DNA from: Acidovorax sp. CF316
GTDB lineage: Bacteria > Pseudomonadota > Gammaproteobacteria > Burkholderiales > Burkholderiaceae_C
Assembly (NCBI RefSeq): GCF_000276605.1
Contig: NZ_AKJX01000129.1
Coordinates: forward strand, 1 to 49,058
DNA length: 49,058 bases
Direction: 5' to 3'
The position numbers and the translations under genes are program-made. Under the pieces are notes generated by a model. It saw nothing but the letters and a program-made list of their open reading frames with translations. It made no database searches and was not told where the DNA came from. Positions 42,614 through 49,058 of this stretch are shown one piece after another (position 1 is the stretch's first letter; each line of letters starts with the position of its first letter).

Positions 42614-43295
42614 CGTCCTCCAGCACATAGCCCAGACCGCGCAGGGTGCGGATGGTGGCGCCGCTGTCCGCGATCTTGCGCCGCAGGCGCGAGAAGGAGG
42701 CTTCCAGTGCATTCTCTCCCAGCACCTCGCCCGCGTCCGACAGACGTGCCGAGAGGTCGCCCTTGCTCAGCACGCGGCCGGGGGGCGTCATCAGCTCCCA
42801 CAGCAGGTCGAATTCGCGTGCGGGCAGTTCCAGCGGCTGCCCTGCAATGCTCACGCGGCGCGCCAGCCGGTCCAGCGCCAGCCGGCCCACGGTGACCAGG
42901 TCGGCCGTGCCGCTGGCACGGCGCAGCAGCGCGCGCAGCCGGGCTTCGACCTCCTTGAGCTCATAGGGCTTGCCCAGGTAGTCGTCGGCCCCGGCGTCCA
43001 GCCCGGCGATGCGTTCTTCGGTGCTGTCGCGTGCGCTGAGCACCAGCACGGGGGTACGGTCGCCGCGTGCGCGGGCGGCGCGAAGGGCGGTGAGCCCGCT
43101 GCCCAGGCCGCTGCGGGCGTGGGCAGCGTGGGGCAGGTTCAGGTCCAGCAGCACGGCATCGAAGGCCTGCACGGCCCACCAGTGCTGTGCATCTTCCACC
43201 GTGCAGGCCAGCTCGACGCGGTGGCCCGCGCTTTCCAGGCCCCGGGCCATGGTGCGGCTCAGCACGGGATCGTCTTCCACCAGGAGGAGGCGCAT
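42594..43295 (-). CDS. tctD: OmpR-family response regulator (TctD-like)
   Basis: A 233-residue two-component regulator. The receiver domain has acidic residues VEDD (6-9), phosphorylation site D51 in LLDLNLP and K109 in LGKPY. The winged-helix DNA-binding domain has LPAREFDLLWELMTPPGRVLSKGDLSARL and ALEASFSRLRRKI. It is paired with the kinase downstream and divergent from tctB. It probably binds the 150-bp intergenic region, which contains a 9-bp inverted repeat. Confidence 0.93.
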   Translation of the reverse strand: MRLLLVEDDPVLSRTMARGLESAGHRVELACTVEDAQHWWAVQAFDAVLLDLNLPHAAHARSGLGSGLTALRAARARGDRTPVLVLSARDSTEERIAGLDAGADDYLGKPYELKEVEARLRALLRRASGTADLVTVGRLALDRLARRVSIAGQPLELPAREFDLLWELMTPPGRVLSKGDLSARLSDAGEVLGENALEASFSRLRRKIADSGATIRTLRGLGYVLEDDAGSTR

Positions 43296-43376
43296 GGGAG
43301 GAGGAGGGGCTACGTGGAATTACGCATGGCCGATATCAGCCTGCGATCAGGTTCGATGGGGATAGTCCTCTCCAGC

Positions 43377-43418
43377 ATACCCCAGCCCTGTGCGGCATCG
43401 CCAGGCCACCTGGGGTAT
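43377..43418. promoter_or_regulatory. Inverted repeat upstream of tctB (candidate operator or leader stem)
   Basis: ATACCCCAG (43377-43385) and CTGGGGTAT (43410-43418) are perfect 9-bp arms with a 24-bp spacer, located 29 bp before the tctB start in the tctD-tctB divergent region. It may be a TctD site or an RNA stem near the ribosome-binding site. Confidence 0.5.
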
Positions 43419-43446
43419 CCCAAAAATCTTCATGGAGACAAATTTC

Positions 43447-43869
43447 ATGGTCAACCGCAATATGGTCCGGGGCTTCGCCCTGATGGCCCTGGCGCTGGGC
43501 TTCGGCGTGCCGTCGATGGGGTATTCGCTGGGCCAGCTCAGCCGTGCCGGCCCGGGGCTGTTTCCGTTCATCGTCAGCTGCATGCTGTTCGCCATCGGGC
43601 TTGTCACCGTGGTGCGTGCGCGCCTGGTGGCGCCGGTGCCCATGGATTTCCAGTTCCGCAACATCGCCGTCATCCTCGCCAGCCTGTGCGGCTTCGCGGC
43701 CCTGTCGCACTTCGTGAACATGATCGCCGGCATCGTCTTCCTGGTGTTCTGCTCGGGCTTCGCCGGCACCTCGTACTCGGTGGTGCGCAACCTCAAGATT
43801 GCGGCGGTGCTGGTGGGCATCGCCTTCATGTTCCAGAAGCTTCTGGGCGTCAACCTGCCACTCTACTGA
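43447..43869 (+). CDS. tctB: Tripartite tricarboxylate transporter small subunit TctB
   Basis: A 140-residue membrane protein with four hydrophobic segments (MVRGFALMALALGFGVP, GPGLFPFIVSCMLFAIGLVTV, IAVILASLCGFAAL, IAGIVFLVFC), the TctB layout with RAGPGLFP conserved. GGAG (43434-43437) supports ATG 43447; ATG 43432 in frame is less well placed. TctA follows after seven bp. No tctC lies directly upstream. Confidence 0.9.
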   Translation: MVNRNMVRGFALMALALGFGVPSMGYSLGQLSRAGPGLFPFIVSCMLFAIGLVTVVRARLVAPVPMDFQFRNIAVILASLCGFAALSHFVNMIAGIVFLVFCSGFAGTSYSVVRNLKIAAVLVGIAFMFQKLLGVNLPLY

Positions 43870-43876
43870 GGTCGCC

Positions 43877-45390
43877 ATGGACGTTCTCCACAACCTTGCG
43901 TTCGGCTTCAGCCACGCACTGACACTGCAGAACCTGATGTTCTGCGCCCTGGGCTGTACGGTGGGCACCCTGGTGGGCCTGCTGCCGGGCCTGGGCCCGC
44001 TGGCCACCATCAGCCTGTTGCTGCCGCTGACCTACTCCATCGACACCACCGGCGCGCTGATCATGCTGGCCGGCATCTACTACGGGGCGCAGTACGGCGA
44101 CAGCGTGAGCGCCATCACCATGAAAATCCCGCACGCCAGCTCCATCGTGGCGTGTATCGACGGGTACCAGATGACCTTGAAGGGCAAGACCGGCCTGGCG
44201 CTGTTCACGGCGGGGGTCTCCAGCTTCATCGGCGGCACGGTGGCCATCGTGGTGCTGGCCTTCCTGGCCCCCAGCCTGGGTGAGGTGGCCTTCCTGTTCG
44301 GCCCCGCGGACTACTGCGCGCTGATGCTGGTGGGCTTCGTGTGCGTGAGCTTCGTCACCACCGGCAGCCTGCTCAATGGCCTGGCCATGTGCATGGTGGG
44401 CGTGCTGCTGGGCTCGATCGGCACCGACGTCAACAGCGGCCTGGCGCGCTTCACCTTCGACATGCCCTTCCTGGCCGACGGCGTGGGCATCGTGAGCATT
44501 GCGCTGGGCTGCTTCGGCATCGCCGAGATCACCAAGAACCTGGATGCGCGCGAAGAGCGCTCGCCCTTCAACGGCAAGATCAAGCTGATGCCCACCTGGC
44601 CCGAGTTCAAGCGCATCATCCCGAGCGCCCTGCGCGGCAGCGTGGTGGGCTCCATCCTGGGCATCCTGCCCGGCGGCGGCCCGGTGATCGCGCAGTTCGC
44701 GGCCTATGCCCTGGACAAGAAGGTCAGCAAGTACAGGCACGAGATCGGCAATGGCTCCATCGAGGGCGTGGCCGGCCAGGCCGCTGCCGACGAGGCTGCC
44801 GCGCGCACCAGCTTCATCCCGCTGATGAGCATCGGCATCCCCGAGAACGCGGTGATGGCGCTGATGATGGCCGCATTCATCATCAAGGGCTCCAGCCCGG
44901 CCCGAACATGATCGCCGGCCACCCCGAGCTTTTCTGGGGCCTGGTGGCCAGCATGTGGATCGGCAACTGCTTCCTGCTGATCCTGAACGTGCCGCTGGTG
45001 CGCTACTGGCTGTCGGTCTTCAAGATCCCGTACAACGTGCTCTTCCCCGCCATCCTGTTCTTCTGCTGCATCGGTACCTACAGCATCAACAACAACCTGG
45101 ACGACGTGTTCATCACCGTGGCCTTTGGCGCCTTGGGCTACCTCTTCATGCGGCTGGCGATGGACCCCTCGCCGCTGATGCTGGGCTTCATCCTGGGCCC
45201 CATGCTGGAGGAGAACTTCCGCCGCTCCATGCTGCTCTCGCGCGGCAGCTTCGAGGTGTTCGTGAACCGCCCGATCAGCGGCACGCTGATCGGGCTCATC
45301 GTCCTGTTCATCCTGTGGCAGACGGTGTCCTTCTTCCGCCAGCGCGGCAGCGGCGCCAAGAAGCTGGAGGCCGAGCCAGCCGCCGCCTGA
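43877..45390 (+). pseudogene. tctA: Tripartite tricarboxylate transporter large subunit TctA, frameshifted
   Basis: Large permease of about 505 residues and 10-12 membrane spans (GCTVGTLVGLLPGLGP, YYGAQYGDSVSAI, ILPGGGPVIAQFAAY, FIPLMSIGIPENAVMALMMAAFI). The first frame runs from ATG 43877 into a premature TGA at 44909-44911. The remaining third continues in the -1 frame as QPGPNMIAGHPELFWG to the stop at 45388-45390. At the junction GGCTCCAGCCC (44888-44898), one base, most simply a C, is missing relative to the GLQPGP expected in the family. Both halves are otherwise intact, so this is a very recent deletion or a sequencing error. No canonical slippery heptamer is present. It is followed by a strong terminator. 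Confidence 0.9.
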
Positions 45391-45420
45391 GCTGGTGTTG
45401 CTGGCTTGCTATGAAGAGAG

Positions 45421-45453
45421 GGGCTGGCCGCCATGGGGCCAGCCCTTTTTTTT
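45421..45453 (+). terminator. Intrinsic terminator after tctA
   Basis: The stem GGGCTGGCC (45421-45429) with GGCCAGCCC (45437-45445), loop GCCATGG, is followed by eight T. Confidence 0.93.
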
Positions 45454-45859
45454 GTGGTGTCCACCGGGCGGGGGATGGGGACCGTTGCGCGGCGCCGCCA
45501 GGACATTCCCACTCCGGGGGGGGGCTGGAGCGGTGGCGTCGATTCGGTCCGGCGATCGCTTGCTTAGTGAAGAGCCGTCTGTCTAGGAAAATTCCAGATT
45601 GTGAAAAAGCAAGCAAATTTCCTGGCGCGGGCCGGTTCTCTGGATGCCGGCTCCGGCGGTGGCCACGCCGCTCCCTGGCAGGACGGCGCCGCGCAGGTTC
45701 CCCGGGACACCCTTGGCGCCATGAGAAAATAGCGCTATCGTGGGGCCGAAAGGATGCGCCAGCGCAAGCACAGGTCCCCATTTTTCCCCAGATCCAGGGC
45801 GAGCCAGAGGCATGAGGCTTGCCGATCCCGGCCCCGGGTTCCATTACGATTCGAAAATC
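45454..45859. other. Non-coding gap, 406 bp
   Basis: No convincing gene was found between the tctA terminator and the DUF6806 gene. It contains a run of nine G (45516-45524), an AT-richer stretch at 45590-45620, and a possible rightward promoter TTGGCG (45713-45718) - 17 bp - TATCGT (45736-45741) for the DUF6806 gene. The short open frames here have unremarkable, biased composition. Confidence 0.4.
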
Positions 45860-46504
45860 ATGTCAAGTTACAACGCACCCTTCGAAATCCACGTCCATGG
45901 CCAGGTCCAACTGCGCGCCGATGCCAGCTTCGAACAGATCCAGGAGGCCCTGAAGCCCTTGTGGAAATACGCTGGCGCGCGTTCGCTGGCCGATGGCGCT
46001 GCCAGCGCCTACGAGGAAGAGCCCGGCATCAAGTTCGACGCCCAGGAGCATCTGCTCCAGATGTGCTGGACGGTGCGCGGCGACGAGGATTTCCGCCAGT
46101 CGCTCGACGAGATGTGCATGAGCCTCAACGAGCTCTCCGAACTGGGCGCGGCCATCGAGGTCACGTTCTACGACGCGGACTTCGACGAAGAGGACGACGA
46201 CGGTGGCGAGGGTGCCGAGTCGCGCGACGACTTCCTGATGCTCTTCGTGGGCCCCACGCCCGCAGCCATCATGCAGGTGCAGCGCGACCTGCTGGTGCAG
46301 GACGTGGTGAACATGATGGAGCGCCACTTCGACGGCGCCGAGCTCGGTGGCGTGGTGGCCGAGATCGACAAGCTGTTCAGCCAGCGTTTCGACGCCCTGG
46401 TGAATTCGCTGGAGATCGGCAAGCCACCGCGCGGCCCGGGTGGCGGCGGTTCTGGCGGCAGCGGCCATGGTGGCGGTGGCCGCCGTCCGCGCCACCTGCA
46501 CTGA
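45860..46504 (+). CDS. DUF6806 family protein
   Basis: A 214-residue cytosolic protein of unknown function, typical of Burkholderiales. It starts MSSYNAPFEIHVHGQVQLRADASFEQIQEALKPLWKYAG. Two features stand out: an acidic patch around 110-122 (EEDDDGGEG) and a Gly/His/Arg-rich C-terminal tail after residue 190 (RGPGGGGSGGSGHGGGG). The tail could bind metal or nucleic acid; that is inference. ATG 45812 upstream is an alternative start. The gene is followed after 58 bp by the metallopeptidase gene. Confidence 0.75.
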   Translation: MSSYNAPFEIHVHGQVQLRADASFEQIQEALKPLWKYAGARSLADGAASAYEEEPGIKFDAQEHLLQMCWTVRGDEDFRQSLDEMCMSLNELSELGAAIEVTFYDADFDEEDDDGGEGAESRDDFLMLFVGPTPAAIMQVQRDLLVQDVVNMMERHFDGAELGGVVAEIDKLFSQRFDALVNSLEIGKPPRGPGGGGSGGSGHGGGGRRPRHLH

Positions 46505-46562
46505 TCGATCCTGCATCTCACCTGCATCCACGGACCCTTCGGGGATGCAGGGAGCGTGACGC

Positions 46563-47099
46563 ATGACGACGATTGCCCCCGCACTGCTGCCCTACCTGCA
46601 GTCCTACCCCGCACCCTTGCAGCAGCAGGCGCGCGAGCTGCTCGCCCAGGGGCGCCTGGGTATGGCGTTGCAGAAGAAGTACCCTGCGGCCCACGCCGTA
46701 CGCAGCGACAAGGCCCTGTACGACTATGCGCAGGAGCTCAAAAACCGCCATCTGCGCAATGCGGGCACCATCAACAAGGTGCTGTTCGACAACAAGATCC
46801 ACGTGGTGCGGCATGCCCTGGGCCTGCACACCACGGTGTCACGCGTGCAGGGCAACCGGCTTGCAACCAAGCACGAGATCCGCATTGCCGCGATGTTCAA
46901 GCAGGGGCCCGACGAGTTCCTGCGCATGATCGTCGTGCACGAACTCGCGCACCTGCGCGAGAAAGACCACGGCAAGGCCTTCTACCAGCTGTGCCAGCAC
47001 ATGGAGCCGCAGTACCACCAGTACGAGTTCGACCTGCGCCTGTACCTCACGCATGTGGAGCACTCGGGCGAGAGGCTCTGGGGTGGCGAACCGGCCTGA
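46563..47099 (+). CDS. YgjP-like (WLM/DUF45) zinc metallopeptidase-type protein
   Basis: A 178-residue protein. The zinc-binding site is HELAH (H126, E127, H130) followed by REKDHGKAF with H136, the YgjP-type HExxH-x5-H pattern. E. coli YgjP has been described as a UTP pyrophosphatase; most members are annotated as predicted metal-dependent hydrolases. The N-terminal 60 residues are more variable. It is a single gene, convergent with the TonB-C gene. Confidence 0.88.
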   Translation: MTTIAPALLPYLQSYPAPLQQQARELLAQGRLGMALQKKYPAAHAVRSDKALYDYAQELKNRHLRNAGTINKVLFDNKIHVVRHALGLHTTVSRVQGNRLATKHEIRIAAMFKQGPDEFLRMIVVHELAHLREKDHGKAFYQLCQHMEPQYHQYEFDLRLYLTHVEHSGERLWGGEPA

Positions 47100-47122
47100 C
47101 TGGCTACTGTGCGCAGGGGCTT

Positions 47123-47142
47123 GCCCGCTCCCGTGCGCGGGC
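47123..47142. terminator. Hairpin between convergent genes
   Basis: A 6-bp stem GCCCGC/GCGGGC with an 8-nt loop lies in the 53-bp gap between the YgjP-like and TonB-C genes. It has no T-tract; termination is tentative. Confidence 0.35.
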
Positions 47143-47152
47143 GGTGCTCAGT

Positions 47153-47824
47153 TCATTGCCAGTTGCAGCGCTCCTGGGCCGGCACGGGCTCGGGTGCCGG
47201 TTTGCCATTGTCGCGGTTGAAATCGAAGCCGGTGATCACGACCAGCCTGCGGTAGCGCTGCGAACCATCGGCCATGGGCCTGGCCGGGGGCGTGCCGAAG
47301 GGGGCCGAGGCCTGCACGACCTTGAGCATGTGCTCGTCCAGCGCGCGGTCTTGCGATGACTGCAGCACATCGGCCTGGATCACTGCGCCGTCGTTGGCCA
47401 GGGTGACGCCCACCACGCCCTGGCCGTAGAGCCGGTTCCCGTCCTTGCTCGGGAAATGGCGCGTGCCGCAGTCTTCGATGCGCCGCTTCATGCGCGCGTA
47501 GTAGGTCTTCATGGGCGCGCTCATGTTGGCGCCGGGCGAGATGTACAGGTCCCGGGGCGGGTTGGCGCGGCCTTCAATCTCGGCAATGCGGGCACGCAGC
47601 CGCTGCTTGCGCACGGTCTCCGGCATCTCCGCCAGCTGGCGCTTGAGGTCGCGCAGCATTTCGCGCTGGGCTTTTTCCAGCTCGGCAATCTGCGCGGCCT
47701 GCTCTGCGGGCGATGCAGAAGAAGACGGAGAGGGGGGCGTGGCAGGGGCCGGCTGCGCGGCCGCGCAAGCGGCGGCCAGGGCGCATACCAGGGCCATGAG
47801 GGGCCGGATTCGCATGGTGGTCAT
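47153..47824 (-). CDS. TonB C-terminal domain protein with signal peptide and coiled coil
   Basis: A 223-residue exported protein. The signal peptide MRIRPLMALVCALAAACAAAQ is followed by a Pro/Ser linker, a coiled coil at about 45-90 (AEQAAQIAELEKAQREMLRDLKRQLAEM) and a TonB-type C-terminal domain (YGQGVVGVTLANDGAVIQADVLQSSQDRALDEHMLKVVQASAPFGTPP). Unlike true TonB it has no clear membrane anchor joined to ExbBD genes nearby. ATG 47824 (MTTMRIRP) and ATG 47815 are both possible. It lies 38 bp after murI on the same strand. A structural or envelope role is inferred. Confidence 0.8.
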   Translation of the reverse strand: MTTMRIRPLMALVCALAAACAAAQPAPATPPSPSSSASPAEQAAQIAELEKAQREMLRDLKRQLAEMPETVRKQRLRARIAEIEGRANPPRDLYISPGANMSAPMKTYYARMKRRIEDCGTRHFPSKDGNRLYGQGVVGVTLANDGAVIQADVLQSSQDRALDEHMLKVVQASAPFGTPPARPMADGSQRYRRLVVITGFDFNRDNGKPAPEPVPAQERCNWQ

Positions 47825-47862
47825 CGTCAATGGAAGGCTGGGAAATCCGGCGGCATGCCGGA

Positions 47863-48741
47863 TCAGAGCGCGCTGTGTTCCGTGGTTTCCGAGGCGATCG
47901 CCACGGTCTCGCAGCGGCCGGCGGGCACGTCCAGCCAGCGCTGCGCGGCGGCCTGCAACTGGGGCAAGCCGCCGGTGGTGAGCAGTTGCAGCGGTGCTGG
48001 CGCCACGCCCGGCCCGGCCAGCAGGCCGGCCCCTTCGAGCAGCCGCCGCGTCTGGCGCGCCACGGGCTCGCCGGTCTCGATGAAGCGCACCGCGGGGCCC
48101 ACCAGCGTGCGCAGGTCGCGTTCGGCAAAGATGTAGTGCGTGCAGCCCAGCACCAGGGTGTCCATCTCGCCTGCGCCAGTGCCAAAGGCACCCATGGCCT
48201 GGATGTAGCGTTCGCACAGCTCCCAGGTCTCGGTGCCCTGGGGGCTGGTGGGCACAGGTTGGTCCACGCTGCGCTCGATGGCATGGGCCAGGCCGTCGCA
48301 GGGCTGCACCACGAACTCGGTGGCGCCCTGCAGGCTGGCCAGCAGCTTGCCGAACTTGGCGCTGGTCAAGGTGCCGCGCGTGCCGATCACGCCCACGCGC
48401 CCGGTGCGGGTGGCGGCCAGGGCGGGCTTGATGGCCGGCTCCAGCCCCACCAGCGGCAGCGCCGGGTAGCGGCTGCGCACCTCGTGGATGGCCGCCGCCG
48501 TGGCCGTGTTGCAGGCCACCACCAGCGCCTTGATGCCATGCTGCTCCAGCAGGTGGCGGGTGATGGCATGCGTGCGCGCACCCACATAGGCATCGCCGCG
48601 CTCGCCGTAGGGGGCATGCGCGCTGTCGGCCAGGTAGACGAAGCGCTCGTGCGGCAGCTCGGCGCGCAGGGCCCGCAGCACGCTCAGGCCACCCACGCCG
48701 CTGTCAAACACACCAATGGGCTGGGAATTCGGGGAGGTCAT
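47863..48741 (-). CDS. murI: Glutamate racemase MurI
   Basis: A 292-residue cytosolic enzyme making D-glutamate for peptidoglycan. The N-terminus IGVFDSGVGGLSVL carries D13/S14. The catalytic cysteines are C77 in VVACNTATA and C200 in VLGCTHY. VYLADSAHAPYGER is a further conserved block. It lies between the fumarase gene and the TonB-C gene on the minus strand, separated from the fumarase by a terminator, so it has its own promoter in the 48742-48870 region. Confidence 0.96.
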   Translation of the reverse strand: MTSPNSQPIGVFDSGVGGLSVLRALRAELPHERFVYLADSAHAPYGERGDAYVGARTHAITRHLLEQHGIKALVVACNTATAAAIHEVRSRYPALPLVGLEPAIKPALAATRTGRVGVIGTRGTLTSAKFGKLLASLQGATEFVVQPCDGLAHAIERSVDQPVPTSPQGTETWELCERYIQAMGAFGTGAGEMDTLVLGCTHYIFAERDLRTLVGPAVRFIETGEPVARQTRRLLEGAGLLAGPGVAPAPLQLLTTGGLPQLQAAAQRWLDVPAGRCETVAIASETTEHSAL

Positions 48742-48875
48742 GGGAGAAAGGAATAGGGCGGAGCAGGCATGCGATCGATGCCCCGCACTGTAACGCTGCC
48801 GGGCCCTTGGTGCACGGATGGCGGCGCGAAAACCCGTGACCGCTGCTGGACTCGCCCGGGTGCGCGGACGGCCCA

Positions 48876-48916
48876 GAAAAAATCCCCCGGCCGCGCCTTG
48901 TGCGCTGCCGGGGGAC
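48876..48916 (-). terminator. Intrinsic terminator of the fumarase gene
   Basis: Read on the minus strand: CCCCCGGC-A-GCGC, loop, GCGC-GGCCGGGGG then ATTTTTT. The stem is over 10 bp and is followed by six T, 28 bp after the fumarase stop. Confidence 0.85.
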
Positions 48917-48943
48917 CGTGGCTCAGCCGGGAGTGTCTGCGTT

Positions 48944-49058
48944 TCAGGCCGCGGCTACCTCGATGCCGCGGAACTCGCCCGTGGCGATGCGCTTTTGCCA
49001 CTCGGCCGGCCCGGTGATGTGGGCACTGGTACCGCCGGCATCCACCGCCACCGTCACC
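48944..49058 (-). CDS. Class I fumarate hydratase, C-terminal end (cut by window edge)
   Basis: Only the last 37 codons are in the window: VTVAVDAGGTSAHITGPAEWQKRIATGEFRGIEVAAA, then TGA (48944-48946). This tail matches the C-terminal end of the class I [4Fe-4S] fumarase of betaproteobacteria, the swivel-domain part. It would convert fumarate and malate in the TCA cycle. The active site is outside the window, so the assignment rests on this short stretch. Confidence 0.65.
   Translation of the reverse strand, partial: VTVAVDAGGTSAHITGPAEWQKRIATGEFRGIEVAAA

Noticed and set aside
44882-44911. Programmed ribosomal frameshift in tctA
   Set aside because: A -1 shift would restore the frame, but there is no X-XXY-YYZ heptamer, no evident downstream stem at the right distance, and TctA is not known to use recoding. 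Deletion or sequencing error is simpler.
45516-45524. Run of nine G as a phase-variable tract
   Set aside because: It lies in a non-coding gap, not in a reading frame or between promoter elements. It may also be error-prone sequence.

Overview
The window is GC-rich betaproteobacterial chromosome. The protein families (several Bug/TctC solute receptors, TctAB/TctDE, class I fumarase C-terminus, DUF6806, neisserial-type porin) point to a heterotrophic Comamonadaceae member (Acidovorax/Delftia/Comamonas/Variovorax-like). This placement comes from protein resemblance only. Most of the DNA is accessory catabolism and uptake. No integrase, transposase, phage gene or CRISPR array was found.

Layout. 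0-1.6 kb: truncated AraC regulator, divergent Asp/Glu racemase, tRNA-Cys. 1.7-9 kb (minus): an eight-gene operon of GntR regulator, AprA-like flavoprotein, two-cluster ferredoxin, SsuABC-like transporter, HEAT-repeat protein and DUF971 protein. 9-15 kb (plus): DUF1697 protein, TetR regulator, then FAH hydrolase, VOC dioxygenase-like protein, Bug receptor, FMN reductase, SnoaL-like and YciI-like proteins. 14.8-24.6 kb (minus): SDR, complete branched-chain-type (Liv) ABC transporter, BKACE enzyme, second SDR and a tannase/feruloyl-esterase-family hydrolase, with a divergent GAF/PucR-type regulator. 27-29.5 kb: orphan peptide-type binding protein, a probable small RNA, tRNA-Gly and tRNA-Leu. 29.5-30.8 kb: beta-lactamase-fold serine hydrolase.

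30.8-41.1 kb is a divergent catabolic locus. Two tandem Bug receptors run left. An FAD oxidoreductase, IclR regulator, aconitase X large and small subunits, an IlvD/Edd dehydratase, a porin and a Bug receptor run right. Three copies of a 9-bp repeat lie in the shared promoter region. 41.1-45.4 kb: TctE/TctD two-component pair divergent from tctB and a frameshifted tctA. 45.8-49 kb is housekeeping-like: DUF6806, YgjP-type metallopeptidase, TonB-C protein, murI and the end of a class I fumarase.

How it works together: four regions each pair an importer with a local regulator and a short set of oxidoreductases, dehydratases or hydrolases, which is the pattern of inducible organic-acid or aromatic catabolism. 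Substrates cannot be read from sequence. The least explained units are the AprAB-like/ABC/HEAT/DUF971 operon, the aconitase X/IlvD locus without proline-pathway genes, a tannase-family enzyme lacking its usual cysteine pair, and a three-hairpin RNA with two CCUCC motifs.
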